Below, piece after piece: positions 1-9,620 of a stretch of DNA of 64,000 bases. Below the pieces are notes generated by a model. That model worked only from the letters and a program-made list of their open reading frames with translations. It was not told the origin of the DNA and ran no database searches. Within the stretch, counting starts at the first letter, position 1, and every line of letters starts with the position of its first letter. Source of the DNA: Diphasiastrum complanatum (Eukaryota; Streptophyta; Lycopodiopsida; Lycopodiales; Lycopodiaceae); NCBI GenBank assembly GCA_029204225.1, contig CM055092.1:87344537-87408536 (forward strand), read 5' to 3'. A program made the translations under genes and the position numbers.

Positions 1-81
1 CTTCCACGAGAATGGAAATATGAGCGCCAACTACCTATTGGAATGAAAAAATGAGCGGCAACTTATTACTCTATTATTTTT

Positions 82-707
82 TTGATGATGACATTATATC
101 ATCTACATGTGGATATCCCTATTGATTTGGCACCTTTGCAGAGAAGAGGAGGCAAAGGAGTTCAAATATCTGCTGAAGATCGTTCTCGTTACAGGGCAGA
201 AGGAAAGAAAAATTTGGATTTGTGGACAGATGGAACATTATATCCACAAGATCCAAGCACTTTGACACATTCCACATTCTCTTCAATAACTCATTTAGTT
301 ACATGGATATGCAATGGGCATAGTGGATTACTAGAATATTGTGAAAGATTGCAAAACCATGGAAAACAACTTTATAAAAATAAAGTTCACTTTTTAGAAG
401 GTGAGTTAATTTGGATATCCTCTTATTGTCAGAATAGAGATTGTCATCTCCAAAAGACGTTAGAAGAAAATGAACAACTTAAAAAAAATAATGAATCATT
501 ACAGAAGATAACAATCAATATCAAATCAGAACTAGAGCAAATGCAATCAGTCTTACAGTCTATTTGTATTGAAAACTTACAATTACTGAAGGATGTGGAT
601 TTGACAAAGAAGAAGGCTAAAAGTAAGAAGCGAAATTGACAAAGTTGCAAGGATATTCAAACACTTTCAAAAAGAGGTTATCAAAATAGAAGGATCTGTG
701 CATTCAA
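82..707 (+). pseudogene. First visible exon of a transposase-like gene, coiled-coil N-terminal part
   Basis: Open frame of 185 codons up to a TGA at 637-639. The last third (from about residue 120) is rich in E, K, L, N and Q with heptad spacing and reads as a coiled coil; the first part has no motif I recognise. The frame runs in phase across a GT-AG intron (donor GT at 708, acceptor AG ending at 798) into the next exon, so this is the upstream part of the gene continuing to 2723. Beyond about position 620 a different frame looks more protein-like (also E/K-rich), so a small indel probably sits near the TGA. The true 5' end may lie outside the window. Function unknown. Confidence 0.5.
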
Positions 708-798
708 GTAAGCATATTCTGAATTTTGTAAGTTTTTCAATGACATTTGGATTTAATTTCAGCTATGGTGATATTTAAACTATCTGTTTTTTTTGCAG

Positions 799-2723
799 AT
801 CTGCATTAGTAGCTCCTCGGAATATTAAAGACAATGCTTCACCAGGAATGTCATTGGGCACAATATTGACTTGCAAATCCACTGAGCGTATCACGATGAA
901 CAATAGGATTTCAAATGTAAAGTGTAAAATAGCAAAGTCTTTGATGGTGGACATTCAAAATTTTTTAGATAAGACTATAGTTCAAGGTGCTTGTGATTTT
1001 GCAGGTATTAGCAGGGAAGCATATGCAATAATATTTAAACTAATTAGAGAAGCTTTTAGGCAAGTTCAAATTAGAAAAGTCCCAATCCCTAGGACATATC
1101 ACTTGAAGAAAGAGAGGGATACATTAAACATAGGTATGCATAAGATCACTGGAACTCTATTTCATATTGAGGAGGTGTATGAAATTAATGGAAGATCGAT
1201 ATTCTATAATTCATCAAACAATTTATTTGTTGATTACTTGTCGAGATACATCATCACATTCTATGATATAACCTATGAAAAGGTGAATGACAAAATAATC
1301 ATAGTACTAAAGTTAGATGAGTCAGAAATTGTGAAAGGGCAGAAGATGGAGAGGGTTAGTATAACTCTCATGAATGGTGCTCTATCACAAACATAGAACC
1401 AAGAAGATTACAGATTTAGTGTCTAGTCAGAAAATGATATATGGTGGTTGGCAGCATTTCAGGTAACTAGCCTCATTATTACATTACATTCACTGAATAG
1501 TATTAATACATTGTAAACTAAGTCTGATTAATTCTTTGGACATGTGCTGAAAGAGGATCATGATATATTATCATGGATATTCTCAAGGACATCTTATCCT
1601 AGGATCATCAAGGACCATATGGATGGAGGACTTCTCAATGTTCCAGGAGTTAGAGACTTCAATGTTGAATGGCACTTAGCAGGTGATTTGAAAACATTGA
1701 AATGTATGTATAATATCTCTCACGGTGCTACATCAAAACACCCTTGTTTGCACTGCATGAAAATGGCAAAAGATGTAACTAGGAGTACAAGAATTACTAG
1801 AGAATATGCAGATCCAAACTGGAAGCCTGTGCTGCCTATCCCCTTAAAAAATGTGCATGTTTGCACTCTTCATGCAGAAGTTAGATTAATAGAAAAGATC
1901 ATTTATCTTCATATAGTTTTTGCTTGGAATACTAAGCCAGCATCATTAGCAAAGGAAGCTATCTCTCGATTAGAAGATGTTTTATCAAAAGCAGAACTCC
2001 ATAAAGGACATGTCAAAATTTGAAAAGATGAAAAGCTTTCAGGAAAGAATGGGAACATGCCAACTAAGCCAAGCATAGGAGGAGCAAAGCACATCGTTTT
2101 CTATCAAATCATACTGGTAAGGCTTCTAATATTCAACACTTAGTCTGGACAGATATTATTACTGCCACTCAAGACTTCGAGAAAGACGGTAAAACCAGAG
2201 TACTAAAAGTTGATGTATGGAAAAAGCTTGATAGTATGATTGCTATTTTAAGAAAAGAAAAATACTCTGATATTGATAAGAAAGCTGTCAAAAGGACTTG
2301 TGTCGAGTTTGTTATTGCAATATCAAAAGCATGGGGAGAAGATCACATCACTCATTACATGGTTAGTATAAAATTTTCAAAATGCTTTCAAATTTTCATA
2401 TATATTTAGATCCAAACATAAGACTAACATTATGATTTTGACATATGCAGCACATACTAAGAGATCATACATCATTTTTTGCAAATACATATGGAAGCTT
2501 GAGTGTATGGTCATCACAAGGGACGGAGAAGTCACACTGGCAAGCACAAGCAACATTTTATCGAAATACACAACATGGAGGAACCAATGAAAAACAAAAC
2601 TACATTTGTCAATTGTTTCAGTGGTTCTACCGAAGAGTTCAGATTCGACATATAACAAATTCCACACAATACAACAAGTTTAGAAAAGCATGCAAGTTCA
2701 TACAGGAAGAGAAAATTAGATGA
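799..2723 (+). pseudogene. Transposase-like gene body, multi-exon and decayed
   Basis: Exons at 799-1461, about 1535-2361 and 2451-2723, with GT-AG introns (for example GT at 2362 and AG ending at 2450). Recognisable blocks, in order: HLAGDLKTLKCMYN; a C-x2-C in SKHPCLHCMK; a conserved-looking stretch around 2030-2100; and, after the last intron, WSSQGTEKSHWQAQ followed by an HGG. This layout resembles large transposon-derived families in which a CxxC, a late E/H motif and HGG sit in an RNase H-like transposase; I cannot name the superfamily. Decay is clear: TAG at 1394-1396 and 1425-1427, TGA at 2021-2023, and frame changes near 1397 and 2090. It converges on the minus-strand gene ending at 2844. 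KDZ-type and RAG1-like alternatives were considered and neither is proved. Confidence 0.5.
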
Positions 2724-2843
2724 TTGCTGAGTAGAAGATCATCATGACAGGTTCAGAATTGCTTTGCAAATTCATTGAACAAGAGAGGAGAAATACCCAA
2801 TATAAATGTATTGATTGTATTATACCAAAATACAAAGTGTCAA

Positions 2844-4060
2844 CTATTCATCATCAGATCTTGTATCAGATTCTATGTTAGTATTGTCATGAAGAAATTC
2901 TCTTCTAGCGTATGCATCTAATAGATGTGCATTATCCTTATTTCCACTAAGCTCAATATAAGTGGAATACAATGAATAATGGGAGCTCCTTAAAGGAACA
3001 TTCCCATCAGTAAAGCCTAAAATGTTCAAAACATAAGATCTTTTGACAAAAATGATCTTATTTGTTTTAACAAATTTATGTCCTCCTAGATAAAATGATA
3101 AAGCTTTAACTGCTATTATAAGACTCTCCCCGACTGGGCTCAGCTTGGAATGAGCAACACAGATCTCATTCTTTAGGAAATGCCTAAGATAGTGGCCCAG
3201 TCCACTGTCCCTCTGGAACGAGGATGCGTATTGTCTGAAACCACCTCGTCTTGCAACAAAATCATCTATTATGATAGCATCCTGCAATAGGAAATATATT
3301 AGCAAAAATACATTCAGTGATTGAAAACATTCAAATGCAAGGAAGATTAAACACTTACACATTCTTCATCATCAGCAACAACCAGATCAGGATGATTAAT
3401 AGAATGACCACGTACTGAAGTGGAATCATTAGTGAAGTGCATTAATGATGGATGAGGGAAGCCCATATGGGATTGAAATGCTGTGAATTCTTCATCGAAT
3501 GGTCTACCTCGCCCATCCTCAGCTATATTTGATAAAGTCTTATTCAGACATTCTTCACCAGTCATAAGACCCTCCTCATCATCAAAATCAATACCAGCAA
3601 CAAGGTCATCTGTATCAAAATCTACAAAGTTGGAGAATTCGGAAATTGTGCCGAATAATAAACATAGAACCTCATCCTCACGATAGTAAAAAAATTTCCA
3701 TAAATCAGCAGTAGTAAAATATACATTGTCACAATACGGACACATTGAACTACTTTTGAAAAGATCAAACAATTTGGTGAACATTCTATCCAGTCTATGT
3801 CTAAAAGCTGGGAAGAAATGAACAAGATCAGTATAATGCATGTACTGGAGTGGACCTATGGAGAAAACAGACTTGCTAAGTATATCTTTGAATCTGACAT
3901 AATGTTCATAAAATACGTCAGAATTTGGTTGTGCAGTCCTGAAGATATGTAGATATGGCCTGAATAGACTGTGGAAGTAGTCTAGGTTTTCAATAATCCC
4001 AAATTCACTCAGAAATGAACTCAAGCCTGATTCTCGTGAGGATGACGAAGAAGAGGCCAT
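2844..4060 (-). CDS. Intact two-exon orphan gene, unknown function
   Basis: Exon 1 is 4060-3359 and exon 2 is 3281-2844, separated by a 77-bp GT-AG intron (GTAAGT donor, pyrimidine tract, CAG acceptor); phase is kept, giving about 379 residues without stops. The start at 4060 is preferred over the in-frame ATG at 4108 because it sits in a strong plant context (GCCATGGC) and opens with a serine run. Visible features: a CPYC pair at about residue 120, an aromatic-rich helical N-terminal half, a long acidic middle (D/E-rich, about residues 155-190), a basic C-terminal half and an acidic tail. No family recognised. It is the only gene in the left block without disruption, and diverges from the H3-Ulp1 gene across about 680 bp. 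It may be an accessory protein of the same mobile element. Confidence 0.65.
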
Positions 4061-4076
4061 GGCAGTAACATGAATA

Positions 4077-4590
4077 TCGCACTTGTGCGCGCGGGAGAAT
4101 TGAAGCAAAACTAACTATCAAAATGGCACAGAAGATGGATATGTACGGCAGATAGATACAGAATATCGCACCTGTGCGCGACTAGGTATAGTTGCAAGCA
4201 AACGGACAGCAATGAGCGCACAAAAGCGATATGTCGCGAATTTTGAGAACGGAAAAGGTAAAAAATCAATCGGTTTTCGTGCCATTTGTACTAAATTTTT
4301 GCACGTATGGTCACCGAACTTAGGACACTGTAATGACGCGTGTTCATTCAATTGCTTAGAAACACGTGTCACTCTCGCATTCGATTGTACAAATCCCACA
4401 CATGTAATGTGATAGGGTGACACATGTCGCTCTCGCATTTGTCCATACAACGTCCACACGTGTGACATGACATTCTTTCACAGGTGCGAACCCTGATATA
4501 AAATCACAAATTTTGATGAATTTTTTTCACTTTTTGTTTCACTCCATATATCGCATTTGTGCGCGCCCTTCACAATCGCACTTGTGCGTC
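4077..4590. repeat. Five dispersed near-palindromic TCGCACTTGTGCG motifs
   Basis: Copies at 4077-4092, 4166-4180, 4214-4230 (inverted, more diverged), 4551-4566 and 4576-4590. Consensus TCGCAYYTGTGCGCG, an imperfect dyad (CGCAC..GTGCG). Two lie just upstream of the minus-strand gene, two about 155-190 bp upstream of the plus-strand gene. I noticed no copies elsewhere in the window, although near its start there are two short GAGCGCCAAC / GAGCGGCAAC boxes. Confidence 0.7.
4361..4466 (+). repeat. Imperfect direct repeat with G-box cores
   Basis: Two diverged copies of a unit that begins ACACGTGTCACTCTCGCATT and ends near a CACAYGT box; the second starts at about 4420. The CACGTG hexamers are self-complementary and are the core of plant bZIP/bHLH sites. 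Located in the shared divergent control region. Confidence 0.5.
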
Positions 4591-4743
4591 TTTTCTCAAA
4601 TCTAATCGTTCTCTCTGATATTCGGCTCACACAGGTCTGATATACCATACATTTTGTCCGTACATAGTGGTCATCTGCGAGTTCTTTATCATCCCTCCCT
4701 TCTCATCCTAACCTTCACGCACAAGTCCGCTATCACATAGTAC

Positions 4744-5498
4744 ATGCCCATGGATAGGAGAAAGCAGACAAGGAGAGACTTCTTCTCTCCTGGCTCATCC
4801 TCATCTCCTGCGGTTGCCATCACACCACCTGCTAGATCTAGAACGTGCAACCACAGCAGGTGGCTCTCTGAGATACGCAAGTATCAGAGGTCAACAACTC
4901 AGTTGATCCCAAGAGCTCCATTCTACCGTGCTATCCGGAACATAACAAAAAATGATCTCGGACAGCACGTTAGATTCACACCGAGTGCTCTTCAGTGCCT
5001 CAGGAGGCTGCTGAAGATTATATTAGCCTTTTTTTTGAGGATTCTTTTTTGCTTGCCATCCATACCAAGAGGGTTACCATATTGCCCAAGGATTTTTAGC
5101 TTTTGATGAGAATGAGAAATAGGTATTGTAGGTTACATGTATCTCAGCCTGTTGCTCCTAGACCAACTCCTGTAGATAGGACTAATCTTCCTACGAAGTA
5201 TCCTAGGAAGCAGACAGCCCCCAAGTGTGCTCCTAAGAAAGTGGAGCCTAACCCTTTAGATTCTGTGAAGTCTATCCCAGAATCCATTGTAGATAACGCT
5301 GTTGTTGATAATGCTGTAAATATAGCTACCTCTATTTTGGATACTCCTATAATTGCTATAAATACTACACATCCACCTCCTCTTCCTCCTCCCAATTTTT
5401 ATACATATATAGATTCGAATGATTATCTTAAATTTGAGAAAGACATATCGGATGCTATAGATACAATTGATACTCCTTTTTGTTTTAGACTAGTTTAG
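4744..5498 (+). pseudogene. Histone H3-fold domain (CENH3-like variant) with proline-rich linker; 5' part of H3-Ulp1 gene
   Basis: Starts at ATG 4744 or, in better context, ATG 4750. After a short basic tail (RRKQTRRDFFSP) the alphaN/alpha1 region reads EIRKYQRSTTQLIPRAPF, then a loop-1 stretch one residue longer than canonical H3 before the RF pair, then [11 protein letters not shown]. One base is missing between 5001 and 5004; the shifted frame continues the fold as QEA-type alpha2 (EAAEDY), loop 2 ([15 protein letters not shown]) and alpha3. A TAG at 5097-5099 sits where H3 has Q (KDxQLA). The frame then runs into a basic, proline-rich linker to 5498. EAAEDY, LIP and KDF plus the longer loop 1 recall plant CENH3, but RF rather than RW is H3-like. 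H3 packages DNA in nucleosomes; CENH3 marks centromeres. Shift and stop point to a pseudogene here. Confidence 0.82.
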
Positions 5499-6492
5499 TA
5501 TTAATTTTAGAGTTCTAGATTGTCTGGATCTCAAAGACAAACGGGCTTCTATCAGTGATCCTGTGATAGAGTCCGGGCTTACACTCTTGAAATATGACAT
5601 TGCAAGAGATTCATCAAATGAGTTGCTAGTGTAGAGTAACTTCCTGCTTCAGGCCTTCAAGGAGAACAATGACACATTGTCATAGTGTCTGACAAGTGGA
5701 TTCACACCAGCAACAAAGTATCTACTCATACCTTATCATACGAAGTAAGTTATATTAAATGCTTCTTGATGTTTTATGCATTAACATTGGCATTGTCAAT
5801 GAAAATAGTTCTCACAATTGCAACTAAATAAATTTCAATCTTATTTTGCAGTGACCACTGGAGTTTAAACATGATCTCTATTAAGAGATCTGTAAATAAT
5901 ATTATTAAATGTTTTTATGTCAAGATGAATTCGACAAGAAATACGCATAAGGATGTAGATATATACATTTCATATCTAAGTAAATATATTCCTACAGACA
6001 TTCCCCATTCCGTGGATTGGCAGATCGTCAGCTTGGAGGTAAACTCTGTCTTTCTTAATAGCATTTTGAAATCAATATTCTAATAAAATATTTTCAATCT
6101 AATTCATTCTATTTCATAATTGATTTCTTGTGTGCTGAATTATTTTGCAGTCACCCAAGCAAAATGATTCATTCAGCTGTGGGTGGTACACATTGTACAA
6201 TGCCAAGTTGTTTTTTGAGTGGTTCAACCTTCAACAAGATGTTCATATTTCTAAGGTAATAAATTCTGTTTATTCTTATTTTGGAATCATGATTAGTTTT
6301 CTATTCTGGTGATGTTATTGGCCATTACTAATACATAAATGTTCTATTTTGCAGTTTACACAACCTGAGTACACATCAAGCCAGGTGTACAGATTTAGAC
6401 AAGAAATTATCCTGAGTATACTGGCTAGGCCAAGGCTTCAGCCTCCCGTTATTGATGATGGTGCAAAGGATGATGTAGTTGTACTAAATTAA
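5499..6492 (+). pseudogene. Ulp1-like (C48) cysteine protease domain, 3' part of H3-Ulp1 gene
   Basis: Exons: up to 5744, 5852-6038, 6151-6255 and 6355-6492 (TAA), all GT-AG and in phase. The catalytic His is in NDHWSL just after the first intron; the catalytic block QNDSFSCGWYTLYNAKLFF has Gln six residues before Cys, as in the family. The acidic member of the triad is not evident (the expected place reads FYVKMNS). C48 proteases cleave SUMO-type tags in the nucleus, and Ulp1 domains are frequent passengers or partners of plant and fungal DNA transposons. In-frame TAGs at 5632-5634 and 5683-5685 look like former CAG codons; one frame change occurs near 5490. No intron or promoter is visible between the H3 fold and this domain, so they are read as one gene. 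Confidence 0.8.
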
Positions 6493-6669
6493 GATAAAAA
6501 AAAATATAGATAGCATAGAACAAAAATACATGTATGTCTTCATAAAAAAATATCCATTGATGTATCAAATGTTGCTCCAGTTTATAAATTTGGGAGCACA
6601 AAATACATGTACAGATGCCCAACTTGGGCTTTCATTTATTGAATAAAAGAGTGTATACACAGACTTTTA

Positions 6670-7874
6670 CTAAAGACGAACACTAGCACTTGAGAAAAAA
6701 TCAACAAATGTATGCAATGAGATAAACCAACTTAGATGAACAATTTTCGAGCCTGTGCTTATCTTCATAGCATTTATTGAGAACTCCTCTAATGGGTGGA
6801 AGTTGATGCGTGGCAAACACAGCTTGGTTAGGATCGTAAGTTTGGGCATTAGGGTCAACCACTTGAGCATTAGGATCATACACATAATAAACAACTGTCT
6901 CAGTGGTGTACCCTGGTTGAGTGGTGTCTTCCACATAATAAGTTGTCGGATCGATGGTATTGGGATCAAGATAGTGGACAACTTGTTGTGGAATAGGTTG
7001 ATTAACAACGAACTATTGACATGGTGGATACTGATTGGGTGCAGTTGGTCGTGGTTGATAGATGCCTTGTCGCGGCATGGACTATTGTGGATTGTAAGCA
7101 CAATGTTGCCGATAAATGGGTCAGGGGTCCACTAGATAATGGTGTCTCAGTCGGGGACATTCATTGGCAGTGTGGTTTTGTGAATAGATAGAAAAAATTC
7201 TTGCTGGAAAAAATTTATCAGCAATATTTTTCATGTTGGTTTGGAAATCAGTAGCGAGTTTATCCATATGGGTTTGTTGAGCTTTCTGCCAAGTTTCCAT
7301 TTGTTGTAAAAGTTTGGAGGATTGGGTGGTATTTTTGAACTTTTGTTGATTAAGACGGTCTAGATTTTTTGATTTCTTTTCTCTGTGATCAAAGTCCTCA
7401 TTGGACCCCTCATCTTCTTCTCGGATGACATCAGTAATTACATCCTTAAGTTGATCATAAATGTCAACTGATTTTAGTTCTTGGCGGATATTTTTAGGAA
7501 GTCCAACTAGGAATAGTTTGATGGCCATTCTTTCGATGATATTTTCATCAGTACATTCTACCTTGAGACGTTTAAAACGCTCAATGTAGCTTCTAACAAA
7601 CTCTTTGAGATGCATCTTAATATGTGTGATTTGGATAAATGGGTCTGAGTCGATTTAGAAGGTTTGAAACACTTGATGAGAGCATCCTTGAGGGTAATCC
7701 AAGAAGCAAGATCAGGAGTTTCAAGGTTGAGATACCACTTTTGATAGTATCATAGAGCACCATAGGGAATAGTCTGAGCTTTTCAGTTTTATAGGTGTCT
7801 CCATAGAAGCGGCTTGTATTATCAAAGTCTTGGAGAAATCCAACTTGATCAGATTCTCCATCGTACTTTGGCAC
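6670..7874 (-). pseudogene. Ty3/gypsy gag remnant
   Basis: Minus strand, three frames. The 5' part (7874-7617) reads as retrotransposon gag (PKYDGESDQVGFLQDF); the middle (7615-7121) holds the C-terminal gag helices (FLVGLPKNIRQEL), an acidic EED stretch and a degenerate zinc-knuckle (HTANECP); the rest (7101-6690) is a P/Q/Y-rich tail with a second Cys-His cluster (NKCYEDKHRLENC). Gag forms the virus-like particle that packages element RNA. Frame breaks near 7617 and 7110 make it non-functional. The RT of a gypsy element at 8.45-9.62 kb lies upstream of this gag on the same strand, the wrong order for one element, so the two come from different insertions or a rearrangement. Confidence 0.7.
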
Positions 7875-8449
7875 ATCGATTCGTGGGATTTTGCGTTCTA
7901 GTCGTGGAGGAGCAGGATTGGAAGATTCAGCACAATCTCAAGAGATGATGCAGTATGAGGGGTAGAAAAACAGAACATGTGATCAATATAGTACTATACT
8001 TGGCCAAAAAAGGTCAAAAAGACAATTTTCTTGCATAATAGGAGATTTTGACAAAAAATGGAGTTTTTCGTAGTAATAGAATTTGTAGACAAAGATAGAA
8101 ATCATGGACAGGCTGAAAAATAAATTTACAGTATCTGCGAATTCTGGTAGAGTCTTTCCATTGTAAAATAATATTTTTGTTAGTTTTTTGGAATTTTTTT
8201 CAGGGGATGGAATGGGCAAGGGAGGGTGCAAGGAATCGTTCATTTTGTGGGCAATTTTGTGGTCTGGTCAGGAATTTTTGATACGGAGGCTTGTTGGACA
8301 GGTAAGGTAAATAGTGAAAAAAATGATGTTCCTGGCAAAAACAATGAAGATCCTTTGTGTCTAGCATGAAAAGCTTTTCATTTTTCAATACCATACTTCA
8401 TAGTGTATGTTAGATATGTACTGGTTTGTGCCTCCACGGAAGTGACAAC
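7875..8449. other. Non-coding stretch, probably gypsy leader or LTR debris
   Basis: No credible coding region. The short minus-strand frames here lack motifs. Position directly 5' of the gag remnant suggests untranslated leader or decayed LTR, but I see no TG...CA pair or primer-binding site. Confidence 0.3.
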
Positions 8450-9620
8450 CTCGATTGACTCTTCCACTTTGTCGACTACCTTGCATGAATCAAGCCACAC
8501 ACACTGACAATGTGCGTCGCTCTATTCAGGTCTCTTAATCTCTTCCTTGAGATCACTATAAATTACAATAAAGCTCATTTGATGCAATATCCAAGGTAGT
8601 GCATCAATGACCACATTTTCCTTCCCTCTTCGGAAGGGAATTTTCAAATAAAACTCTTGCATCAACTCGGCCCACTGAGCCTAGCGGCCCATTTCTATAT
8701 GGTTGAGTGCACAAGTACTTCAAAGTATGAAGGTCAGTATACACGTAAAATTTGGCACCATAAAAATAATGTCACTACACCATCAACACATGTATAATTG
8801 CATATAACTCCTGCCCATGTGTGGGATATCTTTGTTGTGCTTGCTACAATTTCTTACTTTTAGAGGCTATTAGTCTACCTTCCTGAGTCAACATTGCACC
8901 CATGGCAATGCCACTAGCATCTGTCTCTAGGTAAAAAGGTTTATGGGTATCAACAATCTTGAGTGTTGGAGCTGTGGCAAGAGTCTCCTTCAAGCTATCA
9001 AAACTATCTTGAGCCTCAACATCCCAACAAACCAGAGTGTGGTTCTTTCATAACTGATCCATTAAAGAGCAACTATCCTGGACTAGTTCAAAATGAACCA
9101 TTGGTAGATCTTGCAAAATTCTAGGAAAGTTTATAATTGACAAATATTGACTGGTCTTGGCCACTTCTTGACCCAAATACTTGACACTAGTCTTTCATAA
9201 CTAGGTCTTCTAAACATTCGCAAACAAGGCTATTTTTTGTAGCTTGCCAAATACAGTCTGGAGATGACTTTCGTGCTACACCACCATCTTACTATAGAAC
9301 AATATGTCATTAACAAAATTGACAAGAAAATTTCCCATGTAGTCACGTAAGACATCATTCATGAGCATCGTGAACATGGCAGGTGCATTGGTTAACCCAA
9401 ACGACATAACCAAAAACTCATAATTTGTCCAAAACGGATTCAGAAGGCGGTTTTTATTTGATGATACTCACTTTTGAGATCTATCTTACTGAAAATGGTT
9501 GTCTCCTACAATGCATACAATAGATTATCAATCATGGGCATTAAAAATCTGTTGTTTACAATTCAATCTCATGTAAACCATGCACATCCGAGAACTACCA
9601 TCTGTTAAAAATTCACAATT
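8450..9620 (-). pseudogene. Ty3/gypsy reverse transcriptase and RNase H remnant
   Basis: Heavily broken minus-strand pol. In order (5' to 3', high to low coordinates): the RT segment with FSKIDLKS near 9480; the palm with [17 protein letters not shown] near 9400, and FVNDIL near 9310 where an active enzyme has F/Y-x-D-D, so the first catalytic Asp is lost; a connection region near 9050-9200; RNase H with FYLETDASGIAMGAML near 8930 and HYFYGAKFYVYTDLHTLKYL near 8730. Many stops and shifts; no single long frame survives. It copied element RNA into DNA in a virus-like particle when intact. Confidence 0.75.

Larger units (their letters stand above)
4061..4743. promoter_or_regulatory. Shared divergent control region
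   Basis: Non-coding segment between two divergently transcribed genes, so it should hold both promoters and 5' leaders. It carries five near-palindromic GCGCAC/GTGCGC motifs and a two-copy direct repeat, each listed separately, and two CACGTG cores (4363-4368 and 4457-4462) of the plant G-box type. The clustering of one motif near both start codons suggests a protein-binding array: an autoregulatory site or a transposase/histone-variant binding site. That role is inference. Confidence 0.5.
1..6660. mobile_element. Candidate novel DNA transposon block (transposase-like, orphan gene, H3-Ulp1)
   Basis: Three neighbouring multi-exon genes, two of them decayed, in a window otherwise filled with transposons: a transposase-like gene, a convergent orphan gene and a divergent H3-Ulp1 gene. 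Ulp1 proteases are typical of DNA transposons, and the transposase-like gene supplies a plausible mobility function. No terminal inverted repeat was found between the two edges; the left end may lie outside the window. The right limit is set by the gypsy gag that starts near 6670. That the three genes belong to one element is inference from proximity, shared regulatory motifs and similar decay. Confidence 0.45.

Noticed and set aside
799-2723. Firm assignment of the transposase-like gene to KDZ or RAG1/Transib
   Set aside because: Only a CxxC, an E/H block and HGG are visible; the catalytic triad could not be placed by eye.
4744-6492. Alternative genetic code with TAG = Gln
   Set aside because: The gene also has frame shifts, and neighbouring ORFs end normally at TAG; decay at CHG sites explains the stops more simply. 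Kept only as an alternative.
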